Assembly: GCF_015550595.1 (NCBI RefSeq)
Contig: NZ_JADNBB010000001.1
Coordinates: forward strand, 1 to 64,000
DNA from: Parabacteroides goldsteinii
Lineage (GTDB): Bacteria; Bacteroidota; Bacteroidia; Bacteroidales; Tannerellaceae
DNA length: 64,000 nucleotides
Direction of reading: 5' to 3'
Positions 56,277 to 64,000 of this stretch are shown one piece after another; the first letter of the stretch is position 1; each line of letters starts with the position of its first letter. Both the position numbers and the translations under genes were made by a program. Below the pieces are notes generated by a model. The model saw only the letters and a program-made list of their open reading frames with translations. It made no database searches and had not been told where the DNA came from.

Positions 56277-56293
56277 TTAGTCCTTTATGAACT
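56273..56293 (-). promoter_or_regulatory. 21-base element shared with the leader of the orphan fecR
   Basis: The reverse complement is identical to 30022-30042 over 21 bases. It lies between the promoter box at 56311-56318 and the fecR start. Confidence 0.5.
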
Positions 56294-56310
56294 TATAACG
56301 AATGGCAGCC

Positions 56311-56318
56311 CAAAAGTA
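56311..56318 (-). promoter_or_regulatory. Bacteroidales promoter -7 box for fecR-susC
   Basis: Minus strand TACTTTTG, a TAnnTTTG match 68 bases upstream of the fecR ATG at 56243, in the gap after the sigma gene. Confidence 0.5.
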
Positions 56319-56407
56319 CTCACACAAAAACAAACTTTTTTTAAAATTAAATACGAACGATTGAAAATGAAGGCGAATGCGAATAGGATTTAAGTAAAGC
56401 CCTAGGC

Positions 56408-56953
56408 TCAAATCAAGGTAAAAAGATAAAAGAAAAGATGCGAACAATGCTTACGGAGATAAAGCAAAGACCTGTACAGCTGGTTCTCGACTGTGCGGAC
56501 AGAGAGGCCCAACTGATTCGCAATCTCGGCCGCTTTCATCCCTTTCAGATAGGAAAGACGGAAAATCTCCTGATTCCTTTCGGGCAACTCGGCAACTTTC
56601 TTCATCAATAGATCCAGCAGGTCTTTCCGCATAAACAGTTCGTCGGACGACTCAAAATAGTCCAGTTCCTCCAGTTTGAGCTGGACGGCCCGGTGATCCA
56701 GAATTTCCTGCTCCATATTCGAACGGCGCAGGTGATCGATACAGGCATTGCGGACAGCAACGTAAAGAATACGTTTCAGATCGGCATCCGGAAGAAGGAA
56801 GACCTGTTTGTCCCAAAGCTTGAGAAAAACGTCGTGCACGATATCTTCCGCAAAGAAACCCGAGACGAACTTCCCCGCAAAGCGAAGCAGCATCGGAGCA
56901 TATTCAAGATATATACGCTGGTAGCAGTTTGTCGTCTGATCTTTCACTTCCAT
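56408..56953 (-). CDS. ECF-type RNA polymerase sigma factor
   Basis: 181 residues. Region 2 (YQRIYLEYAPMLLRFAGKFV, EDIVHDVFLKLWDK) and region 4 (LPERNQEIFRLSYLKGMKAAEIANQLGLSVRTVENQLY) are complete. It should drive the locus down to 42955 with the FecR encoded next. Because a near-identical FecR and SusC leader occur at 30056-31204 without a sigma, this protein may also control that locus. A promoter box ends only five bases before its ATG. Confidence 0.92.
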   Translation of the reverse strand: MEVKDQTTNCYQRIYLEYAPMLLRFAGKFVSGFFAEDIVHDVFLKLWDKQVFLLPDADLKRILYVAVRNACIDHLRRSNMEQEILDHRAVQLKLEELDYFESSDELFMRKDLLDLLMKKVAELPERNQEIFRLSYLKGMKAAEIANQLGLSVRTVENQLYRSLLYLRKHCSHLFFYLFTLI

Positions 56954-56957
56954 CTTG

Positions 56958-56965
56958 CAAACATA
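56958..56965 (-). promoter_or_regulatory. Bacteroidales promoter -7 box for the ECF sigma gene
   Basis: Minus strand TATGTTTG, a TAnnTTTG match just before the ATG at 56953. If used, the transcript would start at or within a few bases of the start codon. Confidence 0.45.
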
Positions 56966-57054
56966 TAAAATATCAGGTATTATTCCACAACTTCGCCGGC
57001 TTTTAACGCATATTACCCGCTCAAAAATGTTCAGAAGCGGAAGAGCGCCCCTCC

Positions 57055-57318
57055 AAAGGCAACCTCAACAGTCCGGCAGATATTCCAGGATAGTAAGGCA
57101 GATATTTTCATTACACCGGCATTTATTTTCAGATACCTGCCGATTTATTTTTCGTCCGACAGGAGTCGGACAGCTGTTCGACCTATGTAGGACAGCTGTC
57201 TGAGCCGGGTCGAACAGCTGTCTGACGATTGTCAAACAAATATTATATCGGCACTTAAGAGAAAATACAACGGCATCCGGAAATCCTTTCACCGGCAGAA
57301 AGGTAAATCCATCCCGGT
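57055..57318. repeat. 22-base-period array of 12 units with a core of three 18-base imperfect palindromes
   Basis: This non-coding stretch follows a 22-base period. Core palindromes: GTCGGACAGCTGTTCGAC (57165), GTAGGACAGCTGTCTGAG (57187), GTCGAACAGCTGTCTGAC (57209), each followed by a 4-base spacer. GGCAGATATT recurs at 57075 and 57097, ATTTATTTT at 57121 and 57143, and CGGC at 57117, 57249, 57271 and 57293 with CGGT at 57315, all in steps of 22 or whole multiples. It lies between the terminator of the large hydrolase-like gene and the promoter of the ECF sigma gene. The remaining non-coding bases 56966-57054 and 57319-57356 show nothing else. Confidence 0.75.
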
Positions 57319-57356
57319 AAGAGGCAACAGGAAGACACCCAAAGTCGTAAAACAGA

Positions 57357-57393
57357 AAAAGGGCACAAGCCAATCATGACCTGTGCCCCTTTT
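57357..57393 (-). terminator. intrinsic terminator after the large hydrolase-like gene
   Basis: AAAAGGGCACA (57357-57367) pairs with TGTGCCCCTTTT (57382-57393) with one bulged base. It lies 8 bases after the stop codon on the minus strand. Confidence 0.7.
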
Positions 57394-57401
57394 CCGTTTC
57401 T

Positions 57402-60400
57402 TTACTTTACAATAAAACTATGTACGGACGGTTCATCGAAAGTGATGGAGTCGATCGCACCCGTTTCGGTATTGAAATAGCGGATCGTATCCTTCTCCGT
57501 ATTCTGGAGGGTTACTTTCCAGCCGTCGCCTTCCCGGTCGATCGACAGGATATCCGTTGTGTTGCTGCCGGGAGATACGGCCAGGCCGTCGGCACAATGA
57601 ACGGTTTCGATATGATAGCGCCTTACATCGAGCGGGAATTTCTTCCCGTTGCAGGTGAAGTTGGCGGTATGTTGCAACTCGTTGCTCTGCCAGTCGGTGT
57701 TCAATAGATAGATCGTGCGGCGATCTTTATTATCCCATACGGTGAAACCGATGGAGGGGGCAGACTCGATCCAGCCGGCCTTCTGTTCACCTGCGACTGT
57801 TGCTTCGGCGATTTCACGCAGGGTGGCTTCATACTGATCCCGCAATGTATTTTCTGCCGGATAGGCATGAGCGGGGAAATAGATAATCTTTCCGTTTCCG
57901 AAGGTAAGCTCGGTTTTAGCGGTCAGTGTCCGGTAGTTTTCTCCCAACATCTCACGGATAACGGCATCATTCGTAGGGAAGCTGACAGGCTGGTCCGGTT
58001 GAAGCTCCGCGTTCAGGTGGGCGGCAGTCAGGACAAGCGTTCCGCCATCGGATACATAGTTGCGGATACGCAGGAAATCATTCTCATCAAAGCTGTTCCA
58101 GCCGAGAAAGACCATCGCTTTATACTTATTCATTACGTCCAGAGGAGCTTCCACCGGGAGCAGGTCGACCGTACCGTACGGAGTAGCGGTAAACCAACCT
58201 TCGGGACCGCAGGCATCCACCGTATTATCCGGATAGAAGACATTCAGGAGGTCGAAGCTTTCGGTCGCCTTGTTGAATGCCCACTTATCGCCTTTCTGCG
58301 ACCACAGGCTGCCACGCCCGAACGACTTCCAGGCATCATTCCTTCCCTGGATAACGGCAATATTACTTTTCAGTTCACCCCGCCGGGTATGTGTCTCGAT
58401 AAAATCGAGTACGCGATGCTGGGCATACAGATGCTCCTTACCCGACTTGGAATAACGGTCGTTGGCATATTCGTCCGTCCACAAGGCTTCCTCGGTATTT
58501 ATGTGGGAAGAACCGTGCATGTAGGCAACGGCGAGCGACATATAAAGGCGAAGGGAATGTTTCGGGTCGGTAAACGGTCCGGACCCCCATTGCATGGCAT
58601 GTAGCGAACCGTACTGCGGCTTGCTGTAAGCCCGTGAAGCGCCACGGAGGGAAGAAAGGATGATTTCTTCGGGGCCGTACATCTGTTCGGCTCCCAGCCA
58701 GTTGTACCCTGCCTGATACAAATAACGGAACAGGGAAGACGGGCCGGTATGGCGGGTGCTTTCACCTTTCGAATAGCGGAAGTTCTCAACCAGCTTGCGG
58801 GCTCCGTCGGCCATATCTTTCACACCCTGCGGATCGTAATGGATGAAAACGCCATGATCCGTGTAAATTGGACGGTGCTTGGCAAAGATCCCGCCATAGG
58901 GACGGTTGCGGGCAGCCATATCGGAAAAGACTCCCTGGTAAAGGAAATGCTGCCAGTAGTAATAACCACCGTCATTCTCATGCGCCTGCTTCCCCCGAAA
59001 CATGGGTGAGGCCAACGTTTCAAGATCGGGATTGATGCGCTTTGCAGCCAGGGTACGTCCCTCGACCTGCCACGCATACGGCATCTGAAGCTTGTTCAAC
59101 AAAGCGGTATAATGACTGATGATCTCCGGATTGGCCACGCGGAAACCGCTCCACTGGTAAGAGGGACGGAACTGATACCAGTTACCGATACGGTTTGAGA
59201 CATACCATTTAAAGAAATAGTCGTACGGAGTGTATTCCTTATCGATATGGATCTCGTCGCCCGAAGAAAGGTACACCTCATCGCGTCCCTTTTGAATGAT
59301 CTGGCGGATGGTGGCTTCCGCCTTGCGGGAACCGTCGTCGAACGTCAGCGGCACGGCAGAGGCAATCCCATCAGCACAGAACTCCACGACATGCAAACCT
59401 GTTTCCTTCAGTTCTACCTCCTGGAATGAAGGAGTTACGGAGGCCGGAGCCTGTATCTTGAGTTTCACATCCGGTTTATTCGTTTCGAGCAGAACGCCGA
59501 AAGTGCTTCCGGCAGTGACATATTCGGGGACAGACACGATTTCATAATCGCGCGCACTCTCTTCTATAATCTCCAGCGAACGCAGTTCATAAGGATAAGC
59601 AGCCCGGTTGTCTTCTTTCAACAGAGTTAACTTCAGGTCGCCCTTTCCACTGACGGAAGCAGGCAGCAGGATATAGAAGTCGGCCACATCGGATGCCCGG
59701 TCGAAGATATTACCTTCGAAGACGGTCGTGCCGTTGTAATCCACTTTCCAACGCGGCCAGCTACGGGTAGCGAGGTTGCAACCGATCCAGTAATTGTAAT
59801 CGTCCGGTTTATCGGCAAACTTCGTAAACGGAATGGAACAAACCGGTTTCTTGTTTTGCACCAGCCGGGGAGCTTCCACCCAGCATTCTCCGCTGAAATG
59901 TGTCCCGCCGATACGCAGAAAAGCACAAGCCACATTCTCCGGCAGGATAAACTTACCGGTGATATTCCGGAACCTGGATGTTCCTTCGGGGACACTGAGA
60001 TAAAGGAGAGAGTCGGGACGGTCGTAGATATCATCCTTATAACGCCCCGGTTTCTTGTAGAACAGTTCGATAGCCACCCCGAAGTCGCCGCCGGGAGAGA
60101 CCGACAGGTTCTGCTGTTTGACAACGGGCAGCGTAACGGTCAGTTCACCGGCCTTCAAGAGATCGCCCGACACACGGTAATAGGCATGACGTTCGAAGTT
60201 ATTGTCTTCTCCCTTGAAATAAAGGGAATATTTATCCTTCTTTACATGAACGGAGTCGAGGTTATCGTCGATATAGAACTCGGAGCGGCGGAACATTTCC
60301 TCCCCCCTGTTCTGGAAAGGTGCCGGCATCTTCACGCCACCTACCACGCGGAGGAATTTCCGTGTCGGATAATCCGCCTGCTGGAACGAGACATTCTCGG

Positions 60401-60548
60401 TAAGGCTGTTGCCGGGAGTTAATAGATACACCTTCTCACCACCGGATGGGGTGAAAACAACGGTTCGTTTCTCTGTCTGCAAAGGGGTGGCCAGAAGAAG
60501 CGACACCGCAAAAATCTGACTGACCAGAAGGTAAAAGACTCTTTTCAT
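57402..60548 (-). CDS. large secreted protein, glycoside-hydrolase-like, function unknown
   Basis: 1048 residues from the ATG at 60548 (MKRVFYLLVSQIFAVSLLLA, signal peptide); the frame from 60629 adds 27 unlikely residues and would start upstream of the promoter box. The N-terminal 420 residues are beta-rich, with two probable carbohydrate-binding-like sandwiches. Residues 425-720 (DEIHIDKEYTPYDYFFKWYV, AMQWGSGPFTD, INTEEALWTDEY with E686/E687) look like a TIM-barrel. Residues about 725-850 (MNKYKAMVFLGWNSFDENDF, YVSDGGTLVLTA) resemble the glutamine-amidotransferase-like domain that follows the barrel in GH42-type enzymes. I cannot place it in a known family. It is transcribed alone, away from any SusC/SusD pair, between its own promoter box and a terminator. 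Confidence 0.75.
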   Translation of the reverse strand: MKRVFYLLVSQIFAVSLLLATPLQTEKRTVVFTPSGGEKVYLLTPGNSLTENVSFQQADYPTRKFLRVVGGVKMPAPFQNRGEEMFRRSEFYIDDNLDSVHVKKDKYSLYFKGEDNNFERHAYYRVSGDLLKAGELTVTLPVVKQQNLSVSPGGDFGVAIELFYKKPGRYKDDIYDRPDSLLYLSVPEGTSRFRNITGKFILPENVACAFLRIGGTHFSGECWVEAPRLVQNKKPVCSIPFTKFADKPDDYNYWIGCNLATRSWPRWKVDYNGTTVFEGNIFDRASDVADFYILLPASVSGKGDLKLTLLKEDNRAAYPYELRSLEIIEESARDYEIVSVPEYVTAGSTFGVLLETNKPDVKLKIQAPASVTPSFQEVELKETGLHVVEFCADGIASAVPLTFDDGSRKAEATIRQIIQKGRDEVYLSSGDEIHIDKEYTPYDYFFKWYVSNRIGNWYQFRPSYQWSGFRVANPEIISHYTALLNKLQMPYAWQVEGRTLAAKRINPDLETLASPMFRGKQAHENDGGYYYWQHFLYQGVFSDMAARNRPYGGIFAKHRPIYTDHGVFIHYDPQGVKDMADGARKLVENFRYSKGESTRHTGPSSLFRYLYQAGYNWLGAEQMYGPEEIILSSLRGASRAYSKPQYGSLHAMQWGSGPFTDPKHSLRLYMSLAVAYMHGSSHINTEEALWTDEYANDRYSKSGKEHLYAQHRVLDFIETHTRRGELKSNIAVIQGRNDAWKSFGRGSLWSQKGDKWAFNKATESFDLLNVFYPDNTVDACGPEGWFTATPYGTVDLLPVEAPLDVMNKYKAMVFLGWNSFDENDFLRIRNYVSDGGTLVLTAAHLNAELQPDQPVSFPTNDAVIREMLGENYRTLTAKTELTFGNGKIIYFPAHAYPAENTLRDQYEATLREIAEATVAGEQKAGWIESAPSIGFTVWDNKDRRTIYLLNTDWQSNELQHTANFTCNGKKFPLDVRRYHIETVHCADGLAVSPGSNTTDILSIDREGDGWKVTLQNTEKDTIRYFNTETGAIDSITFDEPSVHSFIVK

Positions 60549-60583
60549 AACTAATATTAAGATATATCTGTTAATAGACAGGT

Positions 60584-60591
60584 CAAATGTA
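60584..60591 (-). promoter_or_regulatory. promoter -7 box for the large hydrolase-like gene
   Basis: Minus strand TACATTTG, a TAnnTTTG match 35 bases upstream of the ATG at 60548, back to back with the ribF promoter. Confidence 0.6.
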
Positions 60592-60612
60592 CGATTAATT
60601 TCCTTCTTTATG

Positions 60613-60620
60613 TACTTTTG
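60613..60620 (+). promoter_or_regulatory. promoter -7 box for ribF
   Basis: TACTTTTG, a TAnnTTTG match 32 bases upstream of the ATG at 60653. It supports that start over the TTG at 60629, which would sit on the predicted transcription start. Confidence 0.65.
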
Positions 60621-60652
60621 TCTTTCCATTGAACGAGCGAAAGAAAAGAAAA

Positions 60653-61579
60653 ATGATAGTTATCAGAGATACGGAATTATTGAAAGGAAAGAAACTGGCT
60701 GCCACCATCGGCTTCTTCGACGGCGTGCACCTGGGACACAGGTTCCTGATAAATGAACTGAAAGAGACCGCGAAAGCCCGCAATCTGCCTTCAGCAGTGA
60801 TCACATTCCCGGAACATCCCCGCGCCGTATTGCATGCCGATTATCAGCCGAAGTTACTCAACTCTTTTGATGAGAAGCTGGAGCAGCTGGCCTCGACAGG
60901 GATCGATTATTGCATTGTTCTCGACTTCACCGTCGAACTGTCGCGCCTTACGGCACAGGAGTTTATCACTACCGTACTGGCCGACAAGCTGCATGTCGAA
61001 GTCCTGCTGATCGGCTACGACCACCGTTTCGGGCACGACCGGAAAGACGGGTTCGAACAGTATGTCACCTATGGGGCGGCTTGCGGCATGGATGTCGTCA
61101 AAGCATCCCCCTATGACGACGGACAGACGGCTGTCAGCTCTTCCGAGATACGCAAGTTGTTAACAGAGTGCCAGGTGGAAAAAGCTGATAAGTTACTCAC
61201 TTATCCGTACCAGCTACGGGGAACGATCGTAAACGGCTACAAGGTAGGCCGCAAACTGGGATTTCCGACAGCCAACATACAGGTGGACGAACCGTTCAAG
61301 ATCGTCCCCGGCATCGGAGTTTATGCCGTCCGGGTCTATCTGAAAGGGGAAAGATATAAAGGAATGCTTTATATCGGCGACCGTCCCACGCTCAACAATG
61401 GCAGCAATATCACACTGGAAGTGAATATACTGGACTTCTCCGGTGACATTTACAATAACGAAATAACCGTTGCGTTTATATATTATGTACGCGAGGATAT
61501 CAAGTTCGGTTCGCTGGAAGAGTTGAAAGAGCAACTGGCCCGCGACCGGGAAACGGTTAACAAATTATTATCGGAATAA
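60653..61579 (+). CDS. ribF: bifunctional riboflavin kinase / FAD synthetase
   Basis: 308 residues from the ATG at 60653. Makes FMN from riboflavin and then FAD, in the cytoplasm. The nucleotidyltransferase motif GFFDGVHLGH is at residues 20-29, with SSEIRKLL further on; the kinase domain begins near residue 195 with NGYKVGRKLGFPTANIQ and continues through GVYAVRV and GDRPTLNNG. Length is normal for the family. First gene of a transcript with the deacetylase (1-base gap) and flippase genes. It is divergent from the large hydrolase-like gene. Confidence 0.95.
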   Translation: MIVIRDTELLKGKKLAATIGFFDGVHLGHRFLINELKETAKARNLPSAVITFPEHPRAVLHADYQPKLLNSFDEKLEQLASTGIDYCIVLDFTVELSRLTAQEFITTVLADKLHVEVLLIGYDHRFGHDRKDGFEQYVTYGAACGMDVVKASPYDDGQTAVSSSEIRKLLTECQVEKADKLLTYPYQLRGTIVNGYKVGRKLGFPTANIQVDEPFKIVPGIGVYAVRVYLKGERYKGMLYIGDRPTLNNGSNITLEVNILDFSGDIYNNEITVAFIYYVREDIKFGSLEELKEQLARDRETVNKLLSE

Positions 61580-61580
61580 G

Positions 61581-62636
61581 ATGGAACTTTACTACGAAGC
61601 AATAGATACATTAAAGGGAATGATTTCCCGCCCTTCCTTTAGCCGGGATGAAGCGGCAGTAGCCGATTATCTGCAACAGACCTGGCAGTCGGCGGGACAT
61701 ACGGTGCACCGCAAAGGCAACAACCTATGGATCGTCTCCCCGGGTTTCGACCTGAACAAGCCGACCCTGCTGCTCAACTCCCATATCGACACTGTCAAGC
61801 CGGCCTCCGGTTGGACGAAAGATCCTTTCAACCCCGAAGAGAGTGAAGACGAAAAACTGTATGGCCTCGGTAGTAACGATGCCGGTGCAAGCGTGGTTTC
61901 CCTCTACACAACTTTCACACAGTTGATCGGGAAAGAGCAAGCTTATAACCTGATCTTCCTCGCTTCCTGTGAAGAGGAAGTATCCGGCAAGAACGGCCTC
62001 GAAAGTGCGCTGGCCGATCTCCCTCCGATCGCTTTCGCCCTTGTCGGCGAACCTACCGGAATGCAACCCGCCGTAGCCGAAAAGGGATTGATGGTACTCG
62101 ACTGCGTTTCTATCGGCAAAGCCGGACATGCGGCCCGCAACGAAGGGATCAACGCGATCAGCCTGGCGATGAAAGATATAGAATGGTTCCATACGTACCA
62201 GTTCCCGGAAAAGAGTGACTTCCTCGGCCCGGTGAAGATGAGCGTAACGATCATTCATGCCGGCACACAACATAATGTGGTGCCCGACCGTTGCGAATTT
62301 ACCGTGGATATCCGCACGAATGAATTCTATCCCAACGAGAGACTGTTCGAACTGATCAAAGAGCAGGTCGGCTGCGAAGTGAAAGCCCGTAGCTTCCGCC
62401 TCAACTCGACACGGACAGCACTGGATCACCCGTTCGTCAAGCGGGCTGTGATGATGGGGAAAGAACCGTTCGGCTCGCCTACCCTGAGCGACCAGGCGCT
62501 TATGCCGTTCCCTTCCGTCAAGATCGGTCCGGGGAACTCCGCCCGCTCACATGCGGCAGACGAATATATCGGTTTAATGGAGATCAGGGAGGCGATCGAT
62601 ACGTATGTGCGGTTGCTGGACGGACTGAAACTATAA
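61581..62636 (+). CDS. argE: M20-family deacetylase, ArgE-like (acetyl- or succinyl-ornithine/citrulline)
   Basis: 351 residues. A zinc-dependent hydrolase with the M20 metal ligands: H68 and D70 in NSHIDTVKP, D100 in GLGSNDAG, E131/E132 in CEEE, E157 in GEPTG, and the final histidine in SARSHAADEY. The sequence most resembles ArgE-type enzymes, which remove the acyl group from ornithine or citrulline precursors in arginine synthesis; in Bacteroides the acyl group is succinyl. The exact acyl group cannot be read from the sequence. Starts one base after the ribF stop codon. Confidence 0.85.
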   Translation: MELYYEAIDTLKGMISRPSFSRDEAAVADYLQQTWQSAGHTVHRKGNNLWIVSPGFDLNKPTLLLNSHIDTVKPASGWTKDPFNPEESEDEKLYGLGSNDAGASVVSLYTTFTQLIGKEQAYNLIFLASCEEEVSGKNGLESALADLPPIAFALVGEPTGMQPAVAEKGLMVLDCVSIGKAGHAARNEGINAISLAMKDIEWFHTYQFPEKSDFLGPVKMSVTIIHAGTQHNVVPDRCEFTVDIRTNEFYPNERLFELIKEQVGCEVKARSFRLNSTRTALDHPFVKRAVMMGKEPFGSPTLSDQALMPFPSVKIGPGNSARSHAADEYIGLMEIREAIDTYVRLLDGLKL

Positions 62637-62640
62637 GTAT

Positions 62641-63921
62641 ATGCTGAAAAAGATACTGGGGACAATTGGAACACGCTATCTGATTGCCTTTCTGAACCTG
62701 ATGCTTATTTTCATTAATGCCAAGGCGTTGGGGGTGGAAGGTGTCGGCCTGGTGGGTATCATCCTGGCTTCGATAAATATTGCCGTCGTATTCAACGGGG
62801 TCCTCTCGGGTAATACGATCGTGTATTTCATGAACCGTTATTCCATCCACACCATTTTGTTCCCGGCTTATGCGTGGCCCCTGATCGGATCGGGGCTGGC
62901 GTGCGCTTTTATGTTATTTTTCGGTTTATTCCCGGAAGAGTACCTGACAGACATATATGTACTGTCGCTGATATCTTCTTTCATTACGACCAATGCCCGT
63001 TTCCTTCTGGGTAAAGACAGGATCACAGGGTTCAACATTACCTATATGCTGCAAGGGGGATTGTTGTTCTTTATCCTTCTCTATTTCTACTACATAGCCG
63101 GGAAGCAGGAAGTTTCATCCTACATCTACGGATTATATATCGCTTACGGCATTGCCTTTGCCGGTAGCCTGGTCTTGCTTTTCCCCTACCTGATCAAAAG
63201 AGAGAACAAGCCGACAGACAAACCGTTCGTTTCCATCCTGAAAGAGATGTTCAGTTATGGCCTTTGGGGAAGTGCAGACAATATAGCCGAAGTGCTTACC
63301 ACCCGGCTGAACTATTTCCTGATCCAACGTTTCGCCGGCTTGGGCAGTGTGGGATTGCTGGATGCCGGGACAAAGATATCGGAAAGCGTCTGGCATATCA
63401 GTCGGAGCGTCAGTTTCATCGAGTACAGCAGCGTGGCACAAACGACGGATGCCGATGTACAAAAAAGAACGACATTGCAGCTGTTCAAGCTCACTTTTTG
63501 TGCCATCGCGTCGGCAACCGTCTGTATTCTGTTTATCCCGGAATGGATCTATACGGATTATCTGTTCAGTCCCGAATTTACTGGGATGCGAAAGGTTATA
63601 TTCGGCTTATCCGTCGGGATTGTCGCTTTAGGGTGCAACAGTATACTCAGCCACTATTTCATCGGAAGCGGGAAGATACGTTACAGCGCAGTCAGCTCCT
63701 GTATCGGACTTCTCACCCTGCTTATAGCGGGCTATATACTGATACCTCTTTATGGCGTTGTCGGAGCAGCCATCAGTTCCAGCATAGCATTCTGTGCCAT
63801 GCTGGTGTTTTCCATGACTGTGTTCTGCCGGCATAACCGGACCCGGATAAGCGAATTCATCCCAGACAAAGAAGACTTCAACGAACTCGTCAAACGAATA
63901 CGCAGCAAGTTCAATACCTGA
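62641..63921 (+). CDS. polysaccharide flippase / lipid III flippase-like membrane protein
   Basis: 426 residues with about twelve membrane helices. The start LGTIGTRYLIAFLNLMLIFINAKALGVEGVGLVGI and the C-terminal VVGAAISSSIAF pattern are typical of Wzx-type flippases (MOP superfamily), which move undecaprenyl-linked sugar chains to the periplasm. WzxE-like proteins for enterobacterial common antigen are one possibility. It begins 4 bases after the argE-like gene and has no glycosyltransferase beside it, so the glycan is unknown. Confidence 0.85.
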   Translation: MLKKILGTIGTRYLIAFLNLMLIFINAKALGVEGVGLVGIILASINIAVVFNGVLSGNTIVYFMNRYSIHTILFPAYAWPLIGSGLACAFMLFFGLFPEEYLTDIYVLSLISSFITTNARFLLGKDRITGFNITYMLQGGLLFFILLYFYYIAGKQEVSSYIYGLYIAYGIAFAGSLVLLFPYLIKRENKPTDKPFVSILKEMFSYGLWGSADNIAEVLTTRLNYFLIQRFAGLGSVGLLDAGTKISESVWHISRSVSFIEYSSVAQTTDADVQKRTTLQLFKLTFCAIASATVCILFIPEWIYTDYLFSPEFTGMRKVIFGLSVGIVALGCNSILSHYFIGSGKIRYSAVSSCIGLLTLLIAGYILIPLYGVVGAAISSSIAFCAMLVFSMTVFCRHNRTRISEFIPDKEDFNELVKRIRSKFNT

Positions 63922-64000
63922 AACTACCTCCTCCCAGGAACTCACGCAGAAGCGAAGTGCCGGGCAAACCGACATCCGGAATATAGTTGAAGTAACGAAG
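63911..64000 (-). CDS. C-terminal end of an unidentified protein (runs off the window)
   Basis: The last 29 codons of a minus-strand frame, ending GLPGTSLLREFLGGGSFRY before a TGA at 63911-63913. It overlaps the flippase end by 11 bases in a convergent arrangement. The piece reads like plausible protein but is too short to identify. It could also be chance. Confidence 0.35.
   Translation of the reverse strand, partial: LRYFNYIPDVGLPGTSLLREFLGGGSFRY

Noticed and set aside
57055-57318. CRISPR array
   Set aside because: The period is too short, units vary throughout, and there is no constant repeat with unique spacers; no cas genes are present.
57065-57373. Minus-strand frame of 102 residues over the 22-base-period array
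   Set aside because: The 22-base period is not a multiple of three, so a coding repeat is unlikely, and the frame crosses the terminator.
57867-58604. Plus-strand frame of 245 residues inside the large hydrolase-like gene
   Set aside because: Antisense shadow of a long conserved-looking frame with signal peptide, promoter and terminator on the other strand.
61725-62429. Minus-strand frame of 234 residues opposite the ArgE-like gene
   Set aside because: Antisense shadow; the plus-strand frame has all M20 metal ligands.
63628-63975. Minus-strand frame of 115 residues at the right edge
   Set aside because: Mostly antisense to the flippase and in a different frame from the more plausible partial gene ending at 63911.

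Overview
The window reads as the chromosome of a gut-type Bacteroidales bacterium (Bacteroides or Parabacteroides-like). The evidence is four SusC/SusD outer-membrane glycan uptake pairs plus a truncated fifth SusC, three ECF sigma genes with four FecR-type anti-sigma genes, many secreted glycoside hydrolases and lipoproteins, and repeated TAnnTTTG promoter boxes typical of this phylum. No tRNA, rRNA, CRISPR array or complete mobile element was seen.

Layout. 1-2145: a SusC gene cut off after about two thirds of its usual length. 2614-8761: housekeeping genes on the minus strand (a PorW/SprE-like TPR lipoprotein, a metal ABC permease, a small membrane protein, aroA). 8837-13904: a six-gene minus-strand operon joining an L-rhamnose mutarotase and a RhaT-family symporter to a full set of corrinoid methyltransferase parts (corrinoid protein, two UroD-fold methyltransferases, a MetH-type activation protein). 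14079-20795: an ECF sigma/FecR/SusC/SusD locus with no enzyme. 20998-29857: sigma/FecR/SusC/SusD plus a GH97 enzyme. 30056-41185 (plus strand): a FecR without its own sigma, SusC, SusD, GH16, a DUF4874/DUF4832 lipoprotein and GH89, a set that suggests host mucin O-glycans. 41226-56953 (minus strand): sigma/FecR/SusC/SusD, a beta-helix protein, a clan GH-A hydrolase, a DUF5107-TPR protein and a GH31 enzyme. 57402-60548: a large secreted hydrolase-like protein of unknown function. 60653-63921: ribF, an argE-like deacetylase and a polysaccharide flippase. The last 90 bases hold the end of one more minus-strand reading frame.

How they work together. In the polysaccharide loci, SusD and surface enzymes capture and trim glycan, SusC imports it, and the SusC N-terminal STN domain signals through FecR to the ECF sigma, which should switch on the same locus. 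The SusC and FecR of the 30056 and 56953 loci are close paralogues with nearly identical leaders, so one sigma (56408-56953) may serve both.

The least expected signals are: (1) hairpins with an identical TTGCCG hexaloop in the leaders of three susC genes; (2) two intergenic arrays with an exact 22-base period built from 18-base imperfect palindromes and 4-base spacers, one of them about 260 bases long; (3) the rhamnose-linked corrinoid methyltransferase operon, which could be a route for using O-methylated deoxysugars; and (4) a plus-strand terminator opposite a susC leader that suggests an antisense small RNA.
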